Source: Patiria miniata
Lineage: Eukaryota; Echinodermata; Asteroidea; Valvatida; Asterinidae
DNA: 64,000 nucleotides
Assembly: GCF_015706575.1 (NCBI RefSeq)
Contig: NW_024037063.1
Span: 12,772,927-12,836,926 of the forward strand
Direction of reading: 5' to 3'
The translations under genes and the position numbers were made by a program. The notes beneath the pieces were generated by a model. It saw only the letters and a list, made by a program, of their open reading frames with translations. It did not search any database and was not told where the DNA came from. Positions 13,101 through 20,159 of this stretch are shown here, piece after piece; the stretch's first letter is position 1; every line of letters begins with the position of its first letter.

Positions 13101-16100
13101 CAAACCACTGTGCGGCAGGATTCATAACTAGCACTGAACAGCTCGATTTTTTGAGAGTCAAAATTTGACCCCCGAAATTCGTTCTCGCATTATTTTCGCA
13201 AGAATGACACAAAAACGCCCAGTTTTTAAGGATGGTTGTGTGGACGTGTGTAACCTACTTTTAAATGCTCTTTCCAATAAATATCATTTTGTTTAAAACG
13301 CGTTTTGAAGACCAATGCATTCCAGGCCATAATGTCCCTTAAATCCTAACAGAAGTCAACCCATCACACCCCAAACATGTTTCGTTGGAATCTGTCAGGA
13401 TGGGTACAGTACCCCTAAACTGACAGTCTTTTACATTGGGTTGGCACACTTCCAGAATCAAAGTCAGAAATAGGTGTGTGCAGTTTCCCACATGGTGTTG
13501 GAATTTGATGTATATGGTTCCTAGTCAATCATGCTAGGGAGTTAGGGTTAATAAGCAGCTTTCCGAAGTCTTTACTTGGAAAAATAAGATTTTACTTGGG
13601 AAAAAAGTGTTTCACTTTGGTCTTTTGTCCAATTTTATAGTTATATTTTCAATTGAATGTAAACATTCATAATCATTGAGTACCGGTAGCTATAACTGCA
13701 AAATATCCAACAGCAAACATCTCTGCTTCTGTGTACTCATCTATAGATGCGAATTGGGCTGGATCAGTAGCTTTGTGTGAAGCACACGTGAATGACACTT
13801 ATCCCTTGTCTGGGGATCTCATGTTGGACATACTACGCGTCCCAACTATAGCCATGGCCCAACTATGGTCGGGACGGTCCGGACTATAGTTGGAACAGTC
13901 CCAAATGTAGTCGGACTAGTCCCAACTGCACTTGGGATCATCCCAACAATAGTTAGTTTGGGCTTAACAGACGCAATTCGAGCATGAGACTTGGTTTCTA
14001 AGTGGGGGAAGAGAATTTTGTTATTTCAATTATTTTTGGAACCTACGAGGCCTGTGCCGACACCGATCAACGCGGTAACGACCCATCGCATCAGTCCAAG
14101 ATGGCGGCTCATCCAAGTGTTATCGTTCTCCACCATCTCTTGGTAAGGAGCATTGTGGCAGATGTCGTAATCCAAGCTCTGAAGACAGTAAAAAGGAAAG
14201 GAAAAAAAAGGAGCAAAATCAAGAAAGTAAACTGACTGAAAGTGAGCAAGGACTTAAACCAAATTCAGCCAGTTTAAGTATCCCGACTGTGTGCACAAAT
14301 CAAGATACTTATGATAAACATTTCACCATGTAAAATTTATTTGAAAAGGCTAGATCAAAATTCCAATGAAATTTTGAAGGCTTTTGGAAAGTTTTACAGT
14401 AAATTTTTTTAATGTTCCAACTTATGATGTGAAACACTTTTTTTTGCTTTCATGAAAAATTGCAATACTGCAGATTCACCAGATCAGCTTGTGTGCATTT
14501 ATTTTGCTATCTTTCTCCCATGCTATTTAAAAAAAAAAAAATACCAAAAAAACCCCACAAAAAACCAAAACAAATTTGCCAATTTGTCAAGAGCCTCACC
14601 TCATAATCTTTAACTGGTAGCCAGTTGTTGCCTCCATGTTGCGAGTAATCACCAGTCAGTAAACCCTAAATGAAAATGGATACAACATGTCACAGTGAAA
14701 TTGTTACTTTTACGTAGTGGCTATCGTTACGGCAGCTGTAACACGATTTTTCCACTGCTATCGGCACAGCATTGCAAAAACACCAATGTTGCAATCTACA
14801 TCACTATTCATAAGATGGAAATTTTGCGTCGCGGTTGATGTTTATCAAATTAGGTTTTGCCCATCATACTCGATCAGTGTGTTACCTCCCGAGTGAAAGT
14901 CTGAAGAAAAAAAAAATTCCATCTTTAATATGAATAGTTAATGCGGTACCTGCTGCTATGTACATCAGATTCGAACCAGCCAACCGATCCCGTTACCTTG
15001 TAGTAAGTCGAGTGGTGAGACATCTGCACTAGAAAGCAGGGTTCGAGTCCCACCCGAGTGATTGTTTCCAACTTTCACTCGGGAGGTAACACTGTTTATA
15101 AGTCGGTGAAGGACAAAACCTCATTTGAATCTACATCACATTTAACTGTCCTTCCAACCAGAGCGCTTCGGTAGCTACATGTGGAGGTTGGTTAAAACAT
15201 TGGACTACAATGCCAAAGGTCCTGGGATCAAATCTGTGCGGTGAGAATTTTTTGTTCTTTTTTTTGTTCTTTTAATAGTTTTCTTTACTTTTTATGTTTT
15301 TAATCAAATCCTACATGATGTACTTTGTATTTTAAACATAGATTCAATTTGTTTTCCAAGTGATTCTTGGTTTTGGACAGTTTGGAGGATTTATTTAAAG
15401 GAGAAATAAAGCTTGAGAACCCTTCGGTCGATAGTCTGGTTCCAACAGTCAAAGATCCTAATGTTGAACATCGTAAGGTCAGGGATACGGACGGTCTACT
15501 GCCATAGTAGCCACTGTTACAGTGTTAGCCCAGGTTGGACTCCTCCGTTGTGTACATGCGAAATGCAATGAAGACATCGTCCAACCTGGGCTTAGCCACT
15601 GTGCAACTTAATTAAAATACAAGTAGGCCTAGGCCTATGATGTTGTACGCCGCGCCTACTTGTTGGATTCTGTTGTTGATTTCATCTGACATTGACCATG
15701 TTGACAATGTCTGAACAGAGCTATAATTATATAAACCATTCCTTCCCCCCCCCCCCTCCCCCAGAAAATTGTAAATTCTGCTCATCAGATTTGAAAATCA
15801 AGGATCACAGTGAGCAATTCCTGGGAATCCTGGATTTTAATTTGATATCCAACCATAAAAAAGACAGGAACTTTTTGACACAGCCCATCATTCTTTGAAT
15901 TGTTAACTAAAGTCAAGTTTGAATAGGAAGGTTTTTGTAAGGGCTATCAAAGTAAACTGGGTAAACGGAAAGATTTCCATATACGAAGTTCACTCAACAC
16001 CCTGTGTACAAACCCTATGAGATTGGACTGAAAATTTTTAAGTGTTTTCTAAGAAAATGCTTGTATTTTCTCACTGCTCAAATTGACTTTGAGTTTGACA

Positions 16101-16319
16101 TGTTTGATGACATGAAATTGCTATCTGGGGGCTTGTTAGTCAATACAGAGGAAAATTAGTGAACTTCGTATATGGAAATCTTTCCATAAATTCTTGCCAA
16201 ACACTGCCACAGATTCCGAGGCGAGGCCTCCTTACCACGTCGTCACTGCCTCCGCTCCGAGTAGAACTCGTTCTGTCCCGCCGACGACAATTCGGGCAAC
16301 AACCGCACAGCGAGTCCAT
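1012..16319 (-). CDS. CLCN6: ClC-6-like endosomal 2Cl-/H+ exchanger, N-terminal half, 12 exons, partial
   Basis: The joined exons are 16319-16236, 14665-14600, 14178-14047, 12234-12168, 11987-11881, 10118-9992, 9400-9274, 7824-7778, 6783-6698, 2992-2876, 2417-2248 and 1111-1012. Every junction has GT/AG signals and a consistent phase. They give about 410 residues that align along human ClC-6 as I remember it (869 aa). Visible ClC motifs are GSGIPE (exon 6), [10 protein letters not shown] with the gating glutamate (exon 7), and GAPIGG plus [11 protein letters not shown] with the proton glutamate (exon 9), so it should be an exchanger rather than a channel. In known animals ClC-6 works in late endosomes, mainly of neurons. 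The KDYESLDYD and PYFRTDRDKRDF stretches separate it from ClC-7. The second half of the membrane domain and the CBS pair lie off the left edge. Introns are heavily loaded with transposons. Confidence 0.95.
1225..1805. repeat. Dispersed repeat interrupted by the TTAA element
   Basis: The sequences 1225-1270 and 1713-1805 are together the reverse complement of about 25250-25380, sharing TTTGAATAAAATCTGGAACG and ATCACGTGATTCGGGGCAAG. Another related stretch lies at 25105-25165. The 438-bp TTAA element splits this copy. The repeat's class is not clear. Confidence 0.8.
1271..1708 (+). mobile_element. TTAA-target non-autonomous DNA transposon, family 1, copy A
   Basis: A 438-bp element lies between direct repeats TTAA (1267-1270 and 1709-1712). 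Its ends are inverted: AGGTATAGTCCATCATTTG on the left, and the complement of AGCCAGAGTCCATCATTTG on the right. It has no meaningful ORF. TTAA target sites are used by piggyBac and Kolobok transposons; the ends do not decide between them. Related copies lie at 34182-34692 and 61979-62487, with a fragment at 51905-51977. The flanks match an uninterrupted copy near 25250-25380. Confidence 0.85.
2248..2417 (-). CDS. CLCN6: CLCN6 exon 11
   Basis: It encodes [17 protein letters not shown], then a glycine-rich membrane helix ([19 protein letters not shown]) and [15 protein letters not shown]. This matches the ClC-6 region CSDSDKKCHLWTAMDL...RLAKYRMRNV. It begins in phase 0 after gataacag and ends two bases into an Arg codon at GTAACA. 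Confidence 0.92.
2677..2845. mobile_element. Degraded Tigger/pogo-like MITE beside CLCN6 exon 10
   Basis: The left end, CAGTGAAATCTCGATAAGTC preceded by TA, pairs with GACTTATCGAGATTTCA near 2829-2843. Such ends with TA targets are typical of pogo/Tigger-type Tc1-mariner elements. The right terminal bases have decayed. The element ends only about 30 bases from the exon 10 donor. A relative sits at 38155-38330. Confidence 0.65.
2876..2992 (-). CDS. CLCN6: CLCN6 exon 10
   Basis: The 39 codons begin [17 protein letters not shown] and continue [19 protein letters not shown]. They follow the ClC-6 order FCSMSATFTLNFFRSG...PGLLNFGEF closely. The acceptor is cccccag and the donor GTAAGA; both ends are in phase 0. 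Confidence 0.93.
3584..3790. repeat. Dispersed repeat with GTCAGTCA runs, two tandem units
   Basis: Two units start with GGTAATCCTATACGATA followed by actgcccg-ctca and GTCAGTCAGT-type runs. A third copy is at 8591-8745. No inverted ends or coding potential were recognised. Confidence 0.65.
3918..5244. mobile_element. Harbinger-like non-autonomous element (1.33 kb) with an internal small gene
   Basis: Inverted ends begin GGCCTAAAAAAAA on the left and, read inward, GACCTAAAAAAAA on the right. GTTATGTTGGCGTAAC follows on both sides. The element is flanked by TAA direct repeats (3915-3917 and 5245-5247). A three-base TWA target with GG-starting ends is the mark of PIF/Harbinger transposons. No transposase was recognised. 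The interior carries a minus-strand open frame with a GC-rich leader and a downstream polyadenylation signal. Polyadenine runs near the ends may be slippage. Confidence 0.75.
4404..4679 (-). CDS. 91-residue hypothetical protein inside the Harbinger-like element
   Basis: The ATG at 4679 opens a 91-codon frame reading [19 protein letters not shown] at the N-terminus and ending ISRPFKR. I do not recognise the family. It has a mixed, globular composition with no membrane helix or signal peptide. The 60 bases upstream are very GC-rich against AT-rich surroundings, as for a CpG promoter. Five bases after the stop is a GTAAAT donor-like site; an acceptor (ttttacag) follows near 4274 and an AATAAA (minus strand) near 4110. 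This would make a two-exon transcript with the intron in the 3' UTR. It may be element-encoded or captured from the host. Confidence 0.45.
   Translation of the reverse strand: MAPGTEAYSVSIKGKWGSSVIFDRLMRINLNLELGVIAQSCADGVKAGYTVLKIQTSKEDSGPYKDVDADETANILSDFGFRFLISRPFKR
5806..6062. repeat. Degenerate tandem repeat (TTACTTACATTGGCGTG-type, then TTTACTTAGTGTACATTG)
   Basis: About 250 bases of short units repeat, each with a TTACTTA or GTTTACTTA core followed by GTG-rich sequence. The unit drifts along the array. Both strands are open over much of it, but the peptides are simple repeats and do not look like genes. It lies in the CLCN6 intron between exons 9 and 10. Confidence 0.75.
6698..6783 (-). 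CDS. CLCN6: CLCN6 exon 9
   Basis: It encodes [20 protein letters not shown], then NQMLTWRT. This carries the GxPxGG turn and the conserved glutamate pair that holds the proton glutamate of ClC exchangers. It follows the acceptor cattgcag and completes the Ala codon begun in exon 8; it ends in phase 0 at GTAGGT. Confidence 0.95.
6841..6908. repeat. 10-bp tandem repeat TACATTGTAT
   Basis: About six imperfect copies of a ten-base unit (acattgtatt) lie in the intron upstream of CLCN6 exon 9. The same motif appears briefly near 53735 and 59812. Confidence 0.7.
7778..7824 (-). CDS. CLCN6: CLCN6 exon 8
   Basis: A 47-base exon encodes [15 protein letters not shown] and matches human DKRDFVSAGAAAGVA almost exactly. 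The acceptor is gtttcag and the donor GTAAGT; it enters in phase 2 and leaves in phase 1. Confidence 0.95.
7925..8430 (+). mobile_element. 3' end of a LINE (non-LTR retrotransposon), 5'-truncated
   Basis: A plus-strand frame to the stop at 8120-8122 encodes the typical end of a LINE reverse-transcriptase [23 protein letters not shown] then SL. FLPSAVxLWNSL is common at the C-terminus of CR1/L2/Jockey-type ORF2. An AT-rich 3' region and an ACAAG-type tail near 8405-8430 follow. Only the last 60 or so residues remain. It lies antisense in the CLCN6 intron between exons 7 and 8. Confidence 0.7.
8591..8745. repeat. Third copy of the GGTAATCCTATAC repeat
   Basis: It shares GGTAATCCTATAC, actgcccggctc, GTCAGTCAGTCAG and the ending GTCAGGTACAAAGA with 3584-3790. 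Otherwise it is unclassified. Confidence 0.6.
8779..9008. mobile_element. Foldback MITE-like element
   Basis: The left arm AATTCGTCGCGTCAGTGCAA-CAAGGTCGTA (from about 8783) is matched by its complement at about 8974-9006, giving a 230-base hairpin. The middle holds further copies of the ACGACCTTGTTGCA motif. No ORF or clear target duplication was seen. Confidence 0.75.
9274..9400 (-). CDS. CLCN6: CLCN6 exon 7
   Basis: It encodes [20 protein letters not shown], then [20 protein letters not shown] and TDR. GKEGP holds the gating glutamate that couples chloride to proton movement. It is nearly identical to human ClC-6 here. The acceptor is attctag and the donor GTAGGC. Confidence 0.96.
9992..10118 (-). 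CDS. CLCN6: CLCN6 exon 6
   Basis: It starts [20 protein letters not shown] and goes on through [22 protein letters not shown] is the first chloride-binding signature of ClC proteins. The acceptor is tatacag and the donor GTAAGA, leaving in phase 1. Confidence 0.96.
10177..10318. repeat. Near-perfect inverted repeat (hairpin)
   Basis: The left arm ATTGTTGACTGCTGTGATGT-GGGATATGA... pairs with ...TCATATCCCACATCACAGCA-GTCAAT at the right. About 60 bases on each side surround a short loop. It looks like a foldback MITE within the intron just upstream of CLCN6 exon 6. Confidence 0.8.
10319..10662. mobile_element. Foldback element adjoining the previous hairpin
   Basis: TTGTTATACCTCTGTCTTG near 10323 is inverted at about 10636-10657 (CAAGACAGAGGTATAACAA). 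The interior is non-coding. It may be a separate MITE or a segment of one larger element together with 10177-10318. Confidence 0.55.
10795..10895. repeat. Short inverted repeat
   Basis: ATAATGACGTCATGCTTTGT-TTAC and its complement (GTAAACAAAGCATGACATCA-TTAT) flank a loop of about 45 bases. It contains a CRE-like TGACGTCA, probably by chance. Confidence 0.65.
11335..11870. mobile_element. Composite foldback element, copy 1, abutting CLCN6 exon 5
   Basis: TAACACCTCACCCACAGATT near 11344 is inverted near 11714-11735. A second hairpin (GGTGATCCATGGAGCATTCT region, 11737-11868) follows. The same two-hairpin arrangement recurs at 61655-62690, where a TTAA element has entered it. Motifs such as AAAGTACTATACC repeat inside. 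It ends about ten bases from the donor of CLCN6 exon 5. Confidence 0.65.
11881..11987 (-). CDS. CLCN6: CLCN6 exon 5
   Basis: It encodes [20 protein letters not shown] then [15 protein letters not shown], a membrane helix matching ClC-6 QKGCLALSLLELLGFNLTF. It starts two bases into a Ser codon after cctcag and ends in phase 0 at GTAGGG. Confidence 0.93.
12168..12234 (-). CDS. CLCN6: CLCN6 exon 4
   Basis: A 67-base exon encodes [20 protein letters not shown] then SD, matching ClC-6 GLFVDFFVRLFTQLKFGVV. It is short and was found by phase: acceptor catgcag, donor GTATCC, phase 0 to 1. The donor is not strong, so the end could shift slightly. Confidence 0.85.
12311..12746. mobile_element. Tigger/pogo-like MITE (436 bp)
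   Basis: CAATGGAACGCCGCTTTAAC on the left is inverted at the right end (TATAGCGGCGTTCCACTG). TA direct repeats flank it at 12309-12310 and 12747-12748. There is no transposase. Several GTTCGGTATAGC units stand near the right end. Confidence 0.75.
12812..13338. mobile_element. TTAA-target non-autonomous transposon, family 2, copy A
   Basis: TTAA stands at 12808-12811 and 13339-13342. The ends AGGAGCATTATGGCCTG and, inverted, AGGGACATTATGGCCTG enclose 527 bases. It is related in opposite orientation to 39638-40143; both hold a stretch with CGAAATTCGTTCTCGCA and AAAACGCCCAGTTTT. Confidence 0.8.
13346..13560. repeat. Dispersed repeat, inverted relative to 27115-27345
   Basis: The sequence containing AATCTGTCAGGATGGGTACA, CAGTCTTTTACA and AGTCAGAAATA is the reverse complement of 27130-27340. 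It ends in AGGGAGTTAGGGTTAATAA. Several other blocks in the window begin or end with this CCCTAAC-type sequence. Confidence 0.7.
13800..13990. repeat. Degenerate repeats of CCCAACTATAG / GGACTATAGTTGG
   Basis: Short direct and inverted units of CCCAACTATAG and its complement recur across about 130 bases between CLCN6 exons 3 and 4. The surrounding 13.56-13.80 kb is unremarkable AT-rich sequence. Confidence 0.5.
14047..14178 (-). CDS. CLCN6: CLCN6 exon 3
   Basis: The 44 codons start [20 protein letters not shown] and run to [14 protein letters not shown]. They match ClC-6 SLDYDRCINDPYLEVLE...WMVVFAIGVCTGL. They cover the end of the cytosolic N-terminus and the first membrane helix. The acceptor is cttcag and the donor GTAGGT. 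Confidence 0.94.
14600..14665 (-). CDS. CLCN6: CLCN6 exon 2
   Basis: The 22 codons read [20 protein letters not shown] then YE. The KDYE end continues into SLDYD of exon 3, as in human KDYESLDYD. It is in phase 0 at both ends; acceptor tttag, donor GTGAGG. Confidence 0.92.
14815..15140. mobile_element. Foldback element enclosing a tRNA-like segment
   Basis: GTTACCTCCCGAGTGAAAGT at 14881-14900 is inverted at 15069-15090, and pairing extends outward through AGGTTTTG. Inside, 15003-15056 resembles a tRNA: a GGTTCGAGTCCC B-box and a weaker A-box side. No intact tRNA cloverleaf was found. A second tRNA-like stretch (GGTTAAAACATTGGACTAC, 15190-15208) lies outside to the right. Both look like SINE heads rather than working tRNAs. 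Confidence 0.5.
15522..15598. repeat. Short hairpin repeat
   Basis: AGCCCAGGTTGGAC and its complement GTCCAACCTGGGCT flank about 45 bases. It is a simple inverted repeat in CLCN6 intron 1. Confidence 0.65.
15967..16185. mobile_element. Foldback element, copy 1, in CLCN6 intron 1
   Basis: GGAAAGATTTCCATATACGA-AGTTCAC is inverted at the right end. A relative is at 45428-45653, sharing GTGTACAAACCCTATG, GACTG and GTGTTTTCT inside. It ends about 50 bases from the exon 1 donor of CLCN6. Confidence 0.75.
16236..16319 (-). CDS. CLCN6: CLCN6 exon 1 (start codon)
   Basis: The ATG at 16319-16317 opens [20 protein letters not shown] then RSGGSDDV, up to a GTAAGG donor. The cysteine/arginine-rich start resembles human ClC-6 (MAGCRGSLCCCC...). 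It is the first ATG in this frame, and phase 0 joins exon 2. The frame stays open past the donor, but that extension does not resemble ClC-6. Confidence 0.85.
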
Positions 16320-16343
16320 TTCTGTCCCCCGAAAAATCACCAC

Positions 16344-19300
16344 AGAAAACCACGTAAAACAACTGCAACGTACTTCTGTTGCATAATTAACACCACCAAA
16401 ACATTCTCACAGGCTTGCGACGAGAACATTCAGTTATGCGGACTTTAAACATGTCAAACTTTATCAAAACAAAAGTCCAAAAACAAATGTTGCCCCGTGT
16501 TCCTGAATCAGCTGATCAATATAAAAATTGACAGATTTGTAGAGCTTGGTCTCCGGTGCCATTCAAGTGTGCATAAAATATGAGGCGGTTACAAGACATG
16601 AACTTAGCAGACGATAATCTCGTGTCGAGCACACGCCCCCTCGCGGCAAGAAGTCAAGAAAAGTACTCAACATGAAAAAAATTTGACAATTATAATTATA
16701 TTAACAGTTCCTTTCGTTTCAAAGTTGTAGCCATCTGATTTGGAAAAGACTTCTTATCAAGTTCCAAAGGTTGAACATATTAACATTTTGAATTCAAAGA
16801 AACTGGCATCCCGAACAACCTAATTACTTGGATACTGGTCGTTTTTTCCCCAGAAATTGTTGAAGTACTTCAAACGAAAAGTGGTTATAGTTGCAAATGC
16901 ATGACTGGTTCAATACTTTTTATTGCACTGAGCAAAAACACAAATGAAGTTTCTATATTACAAAAACAAGCCTTAAATTTAATTTGTTTTGTTGAAATAT
17001 GAGCAATTTCAGTTAGTCACAAAAAGTTAACGAGGTGACTTTGAACTGAACTGTACTTGCTTTGCATAATTTTTATCAGTTATGCTCTGTATAAATAAAA
17101 CACATAAACATAATAAAACCCCAAAACAAAATGGAAAAAAAGACAATCCATAAAGAATTTCAGGCACAACAAAACAGAATTCCATGTTATACAGATATTT
17201 ATTTTATTGACATCGAATTGCATCAAATGGAACATTTCTCTTGGAGGCTAGCTAGTCTTGAACATTAATGTTTTGGAGGGGCAGACGTCAACATACTGGC
17301 GGCCAACTTTGTTTTATAAAACAAGACCGGTAATTACAATGTAGCATAAAGACAGCTTCAATTCACATATGGTTTTCAGTGTGTGAGCTCAGGAACCAGA
17401 CAAACATGGATGCTGCATGGAAAAGGCCAAACCCTGAAACTTTTGGGTAAATATACATGTATATATTTTTTTCATCATCCCCGGCCAAAAACAGAAAATT
17501 TTACCAAAAAAAAAAAAAAAAAAACCCAAGAAAAAAAATGCAAAAACAATGTGCATCATTTTTGAACATTTCTATCAAAACATCTCAGCTATAAAAGTTT
17601 TGGACAAATGAACTTTTTCTGCTGTTGTAAAATGAAGATCTTTATCCAGATTTTTTTTGGGCAGAGAATATATCAGATATTGCTGAAATTCTGGCAAAAA
17701 AAAAACTGAAGAAATTTTGCGGTGGAATATTGCACGACCCAATATTTTCCGACAAAGTGAAAGTGGAAAATATTTTTGTAATTACATCAGAGGTGGTGAC
17801 AAAAGTTAAGTGTTAAAAACAAAAACTTAGTAAACAATATTTTACTTAACATTACCTTTTGCTAATAAAATTCCTTTGCAGATATAGTGGGTTAAAAAAA
17901 GATCTAAGAAAAAGTAGGCAGAAAATTGCTATCCCTTTCAAAAAAAGAAAAGAAAATCATGCAGAATACTTTTTGCAACTAAGCAGCAACCGATTTCATA
18001 GACGTGCTATAGAGTGCCGAAGTCTGACGTCAGCTTTGTTTTGGTTCACGTGCTAGTTTGCGTGCTGATGTCTTCACGCACTTTAAAATATGCGCGTCAA
18101 CCAGAATATGGGCACACTTCGGTACTCTATACAGACAAACAAATCTCAGATGATTTTAACTTGCAAAAATATCAGCGGAGAACCAGTCGAAGGTAATAGA
18201 CATTATGCCCCATTTCCACTGGTAACCACATTCTGCTTATCAAGATTTTGTACGCTTAGCAACTTGCATAGCACCAGCATGAAATTGTCCGCCAACTGCT
18301 TACATCACAAAGATCAAGTAGGTAAATGACAGTTAACTATTTATAGTTGTTTAGAATGCTCATAGTTTCAGTTATATTTGTAAAGAATTTTAAGACCTAT
18401 AGATCAATCCTGGCACATGATCACAGTCAGTACACTAAAGAGGCCCCCCTCGATGGAGAAAACCTATTGTACAAAGCAATAGCCCATGTCGGATTATCTG
18501 AGCAATAGCTACCACAACGCTTCCGCGCCATTGAAGGGGGCCTTCTGTGATAGAGTGCCCCAATTGGTCTACAGAACCACCAAGAGAAATGATGCGACTG
18601 CATTTTTTTTCTTTAAACAATAAGGAAAAAACCAATACAGTTAACAACACACGGCCACGTTCACAATTAGTAGTATTGTCTTTATGTACAAGCTACACAT
18701 CTCTGGAATGAATAAAGGAAAGCCGTTGAATGTAAATACAGACGCGTATATCTTAGTATTTAAAGATAACTACATGTACTCGCAAATATTTCCCCCTTTT
18801 TTCTCACTCTAAAATTTACTCAATCTCTATCATGTACTAATTCTGAAGTACCACGTGGTTCAACACTTGTAAGTTGGATGAAACGATTACGGTTTCACAA
18901 CATACACAGGTAGACTTCTTAAGGTCCGAGTATTTGTTGTTCTTTGTTTGTTACTTTGCTATTATTATTTTACACTACATTATCCACAATGATTTCTTCC
19001 ACAAGGTGTCAACAAAAAATTCTTTTTTTTTTGTCTTCCAAATTTAAATTTCTGTCGACTTTTGGTGTTTATGTAATGAAAATAACACTTTGCATTTTGT
19101 TGTGTGTGCAAAGATTGACCATAAAAAAAATGAAATGAAAAACCAAAAAAAAAAACCAGGGGACCCCCACCCCCCAAAAAATAAAGTTTGTTACATACAC
19201 CGTCAAAGTACATTTATCCAGTTTTGATGTCAAAGCTGGCAGATTTCGAATTAGGAGAATCACATATGAAAACCAATGGCACTGTAGTCATGTGAACACC

Positions 19301-20150
19301 TTATTTGTTTCAAGTGAATAAATTTCACCCAACACCTACAGAACATCATTTTGAGAAAAAAAATCAATGTGGATTATGTCGTTTTCGTATCATGTTTTGA
19401 AAAGCGAAAAGACTTTTTTTGGTTAAAAACAGATCTCCCACGTACCAACTCACAAGGGTTAAAACACTTTTATCATAATTGTTTGACACTAATAGCTTTT
19501 TTTTCTCTTTACAATATTTAATACACCAATACACGTTTCACTTTAATATTTAACAATAAATTTTTAAATACCTACATCATAATTTAAATATACATGTACT
19601 TTTTTGTAATTACGTCAGAAGTTACTAGTATAATTGAACGGAGCTCAAGTCAAAATGCAGACTACAGGACTAAAAAAAAACAACTAAAACAAAAAACAGA
19701 AGTTAACAGAAATTGTACAAAAAAATATTATTCATTAGTCTGGAAAACTGGATGAGTTTTTAACTCTTTTTAATGAGTTTTATTGGAAAATCATAATCAT
19801 AGTTTTCATTTTTTTTTATACTGGAACATTTTCTTGGCTTAAGAATTACTTTTCCCTAAAAAACTTGTGGGAAAAATTGGACCAGCATTTTTGGCAAAAC
19901 ATTACAAAGACCATTACAACTTTTTATCCCGCGGTTGTATACTGCATTCTTTTATACAAATTAAGATCTTATTGTTTCACTACATAGAAGATATCATTCA
20001 ACATTAAGCTGGTTTCTGGACAAAAAAAATCTGCTTGATCTGGCAAATCTTAGGTCAGGTAGGCGCCCTGGGTTGGTTCCTGCCGTTTCCGAAAAAATCC
20101 TGAAAATTTTCGTATAGGTGTTTGTTGGTGTCAAATATTATTCATTATTA
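16344..20150. other. CLCN6 upstream region and AT-rich intergenic DNA
   Basis: The first few hundred bases should hold the CLCN6 5' UTR and promoter, but I could not place a transcription start or TATA box. The rest to about 20.15 kb is AT-rich with many A and T homopolymers. I see no exon, transposon with clear ends or RNA gene. Confidence 0.4.
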
Positions 20151-20159
20151 ATATGTCAC

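Noticed and set aside
15003-15056. Possible tRNA gene
   Set aside because: A B-box-like GGTTCGAGTCCC is present, but acceptor and anticodon stems do not form, and it lies within a foldback element.
16140-16235. Extension of CLCN6 exon 1 past the GTAAGG donor
   Set aside because: The frame stays open, but the extra peptide is unlike ClC-6, runs into a foldback transposon, and splicing at 16235 joins exon 2 in phase.
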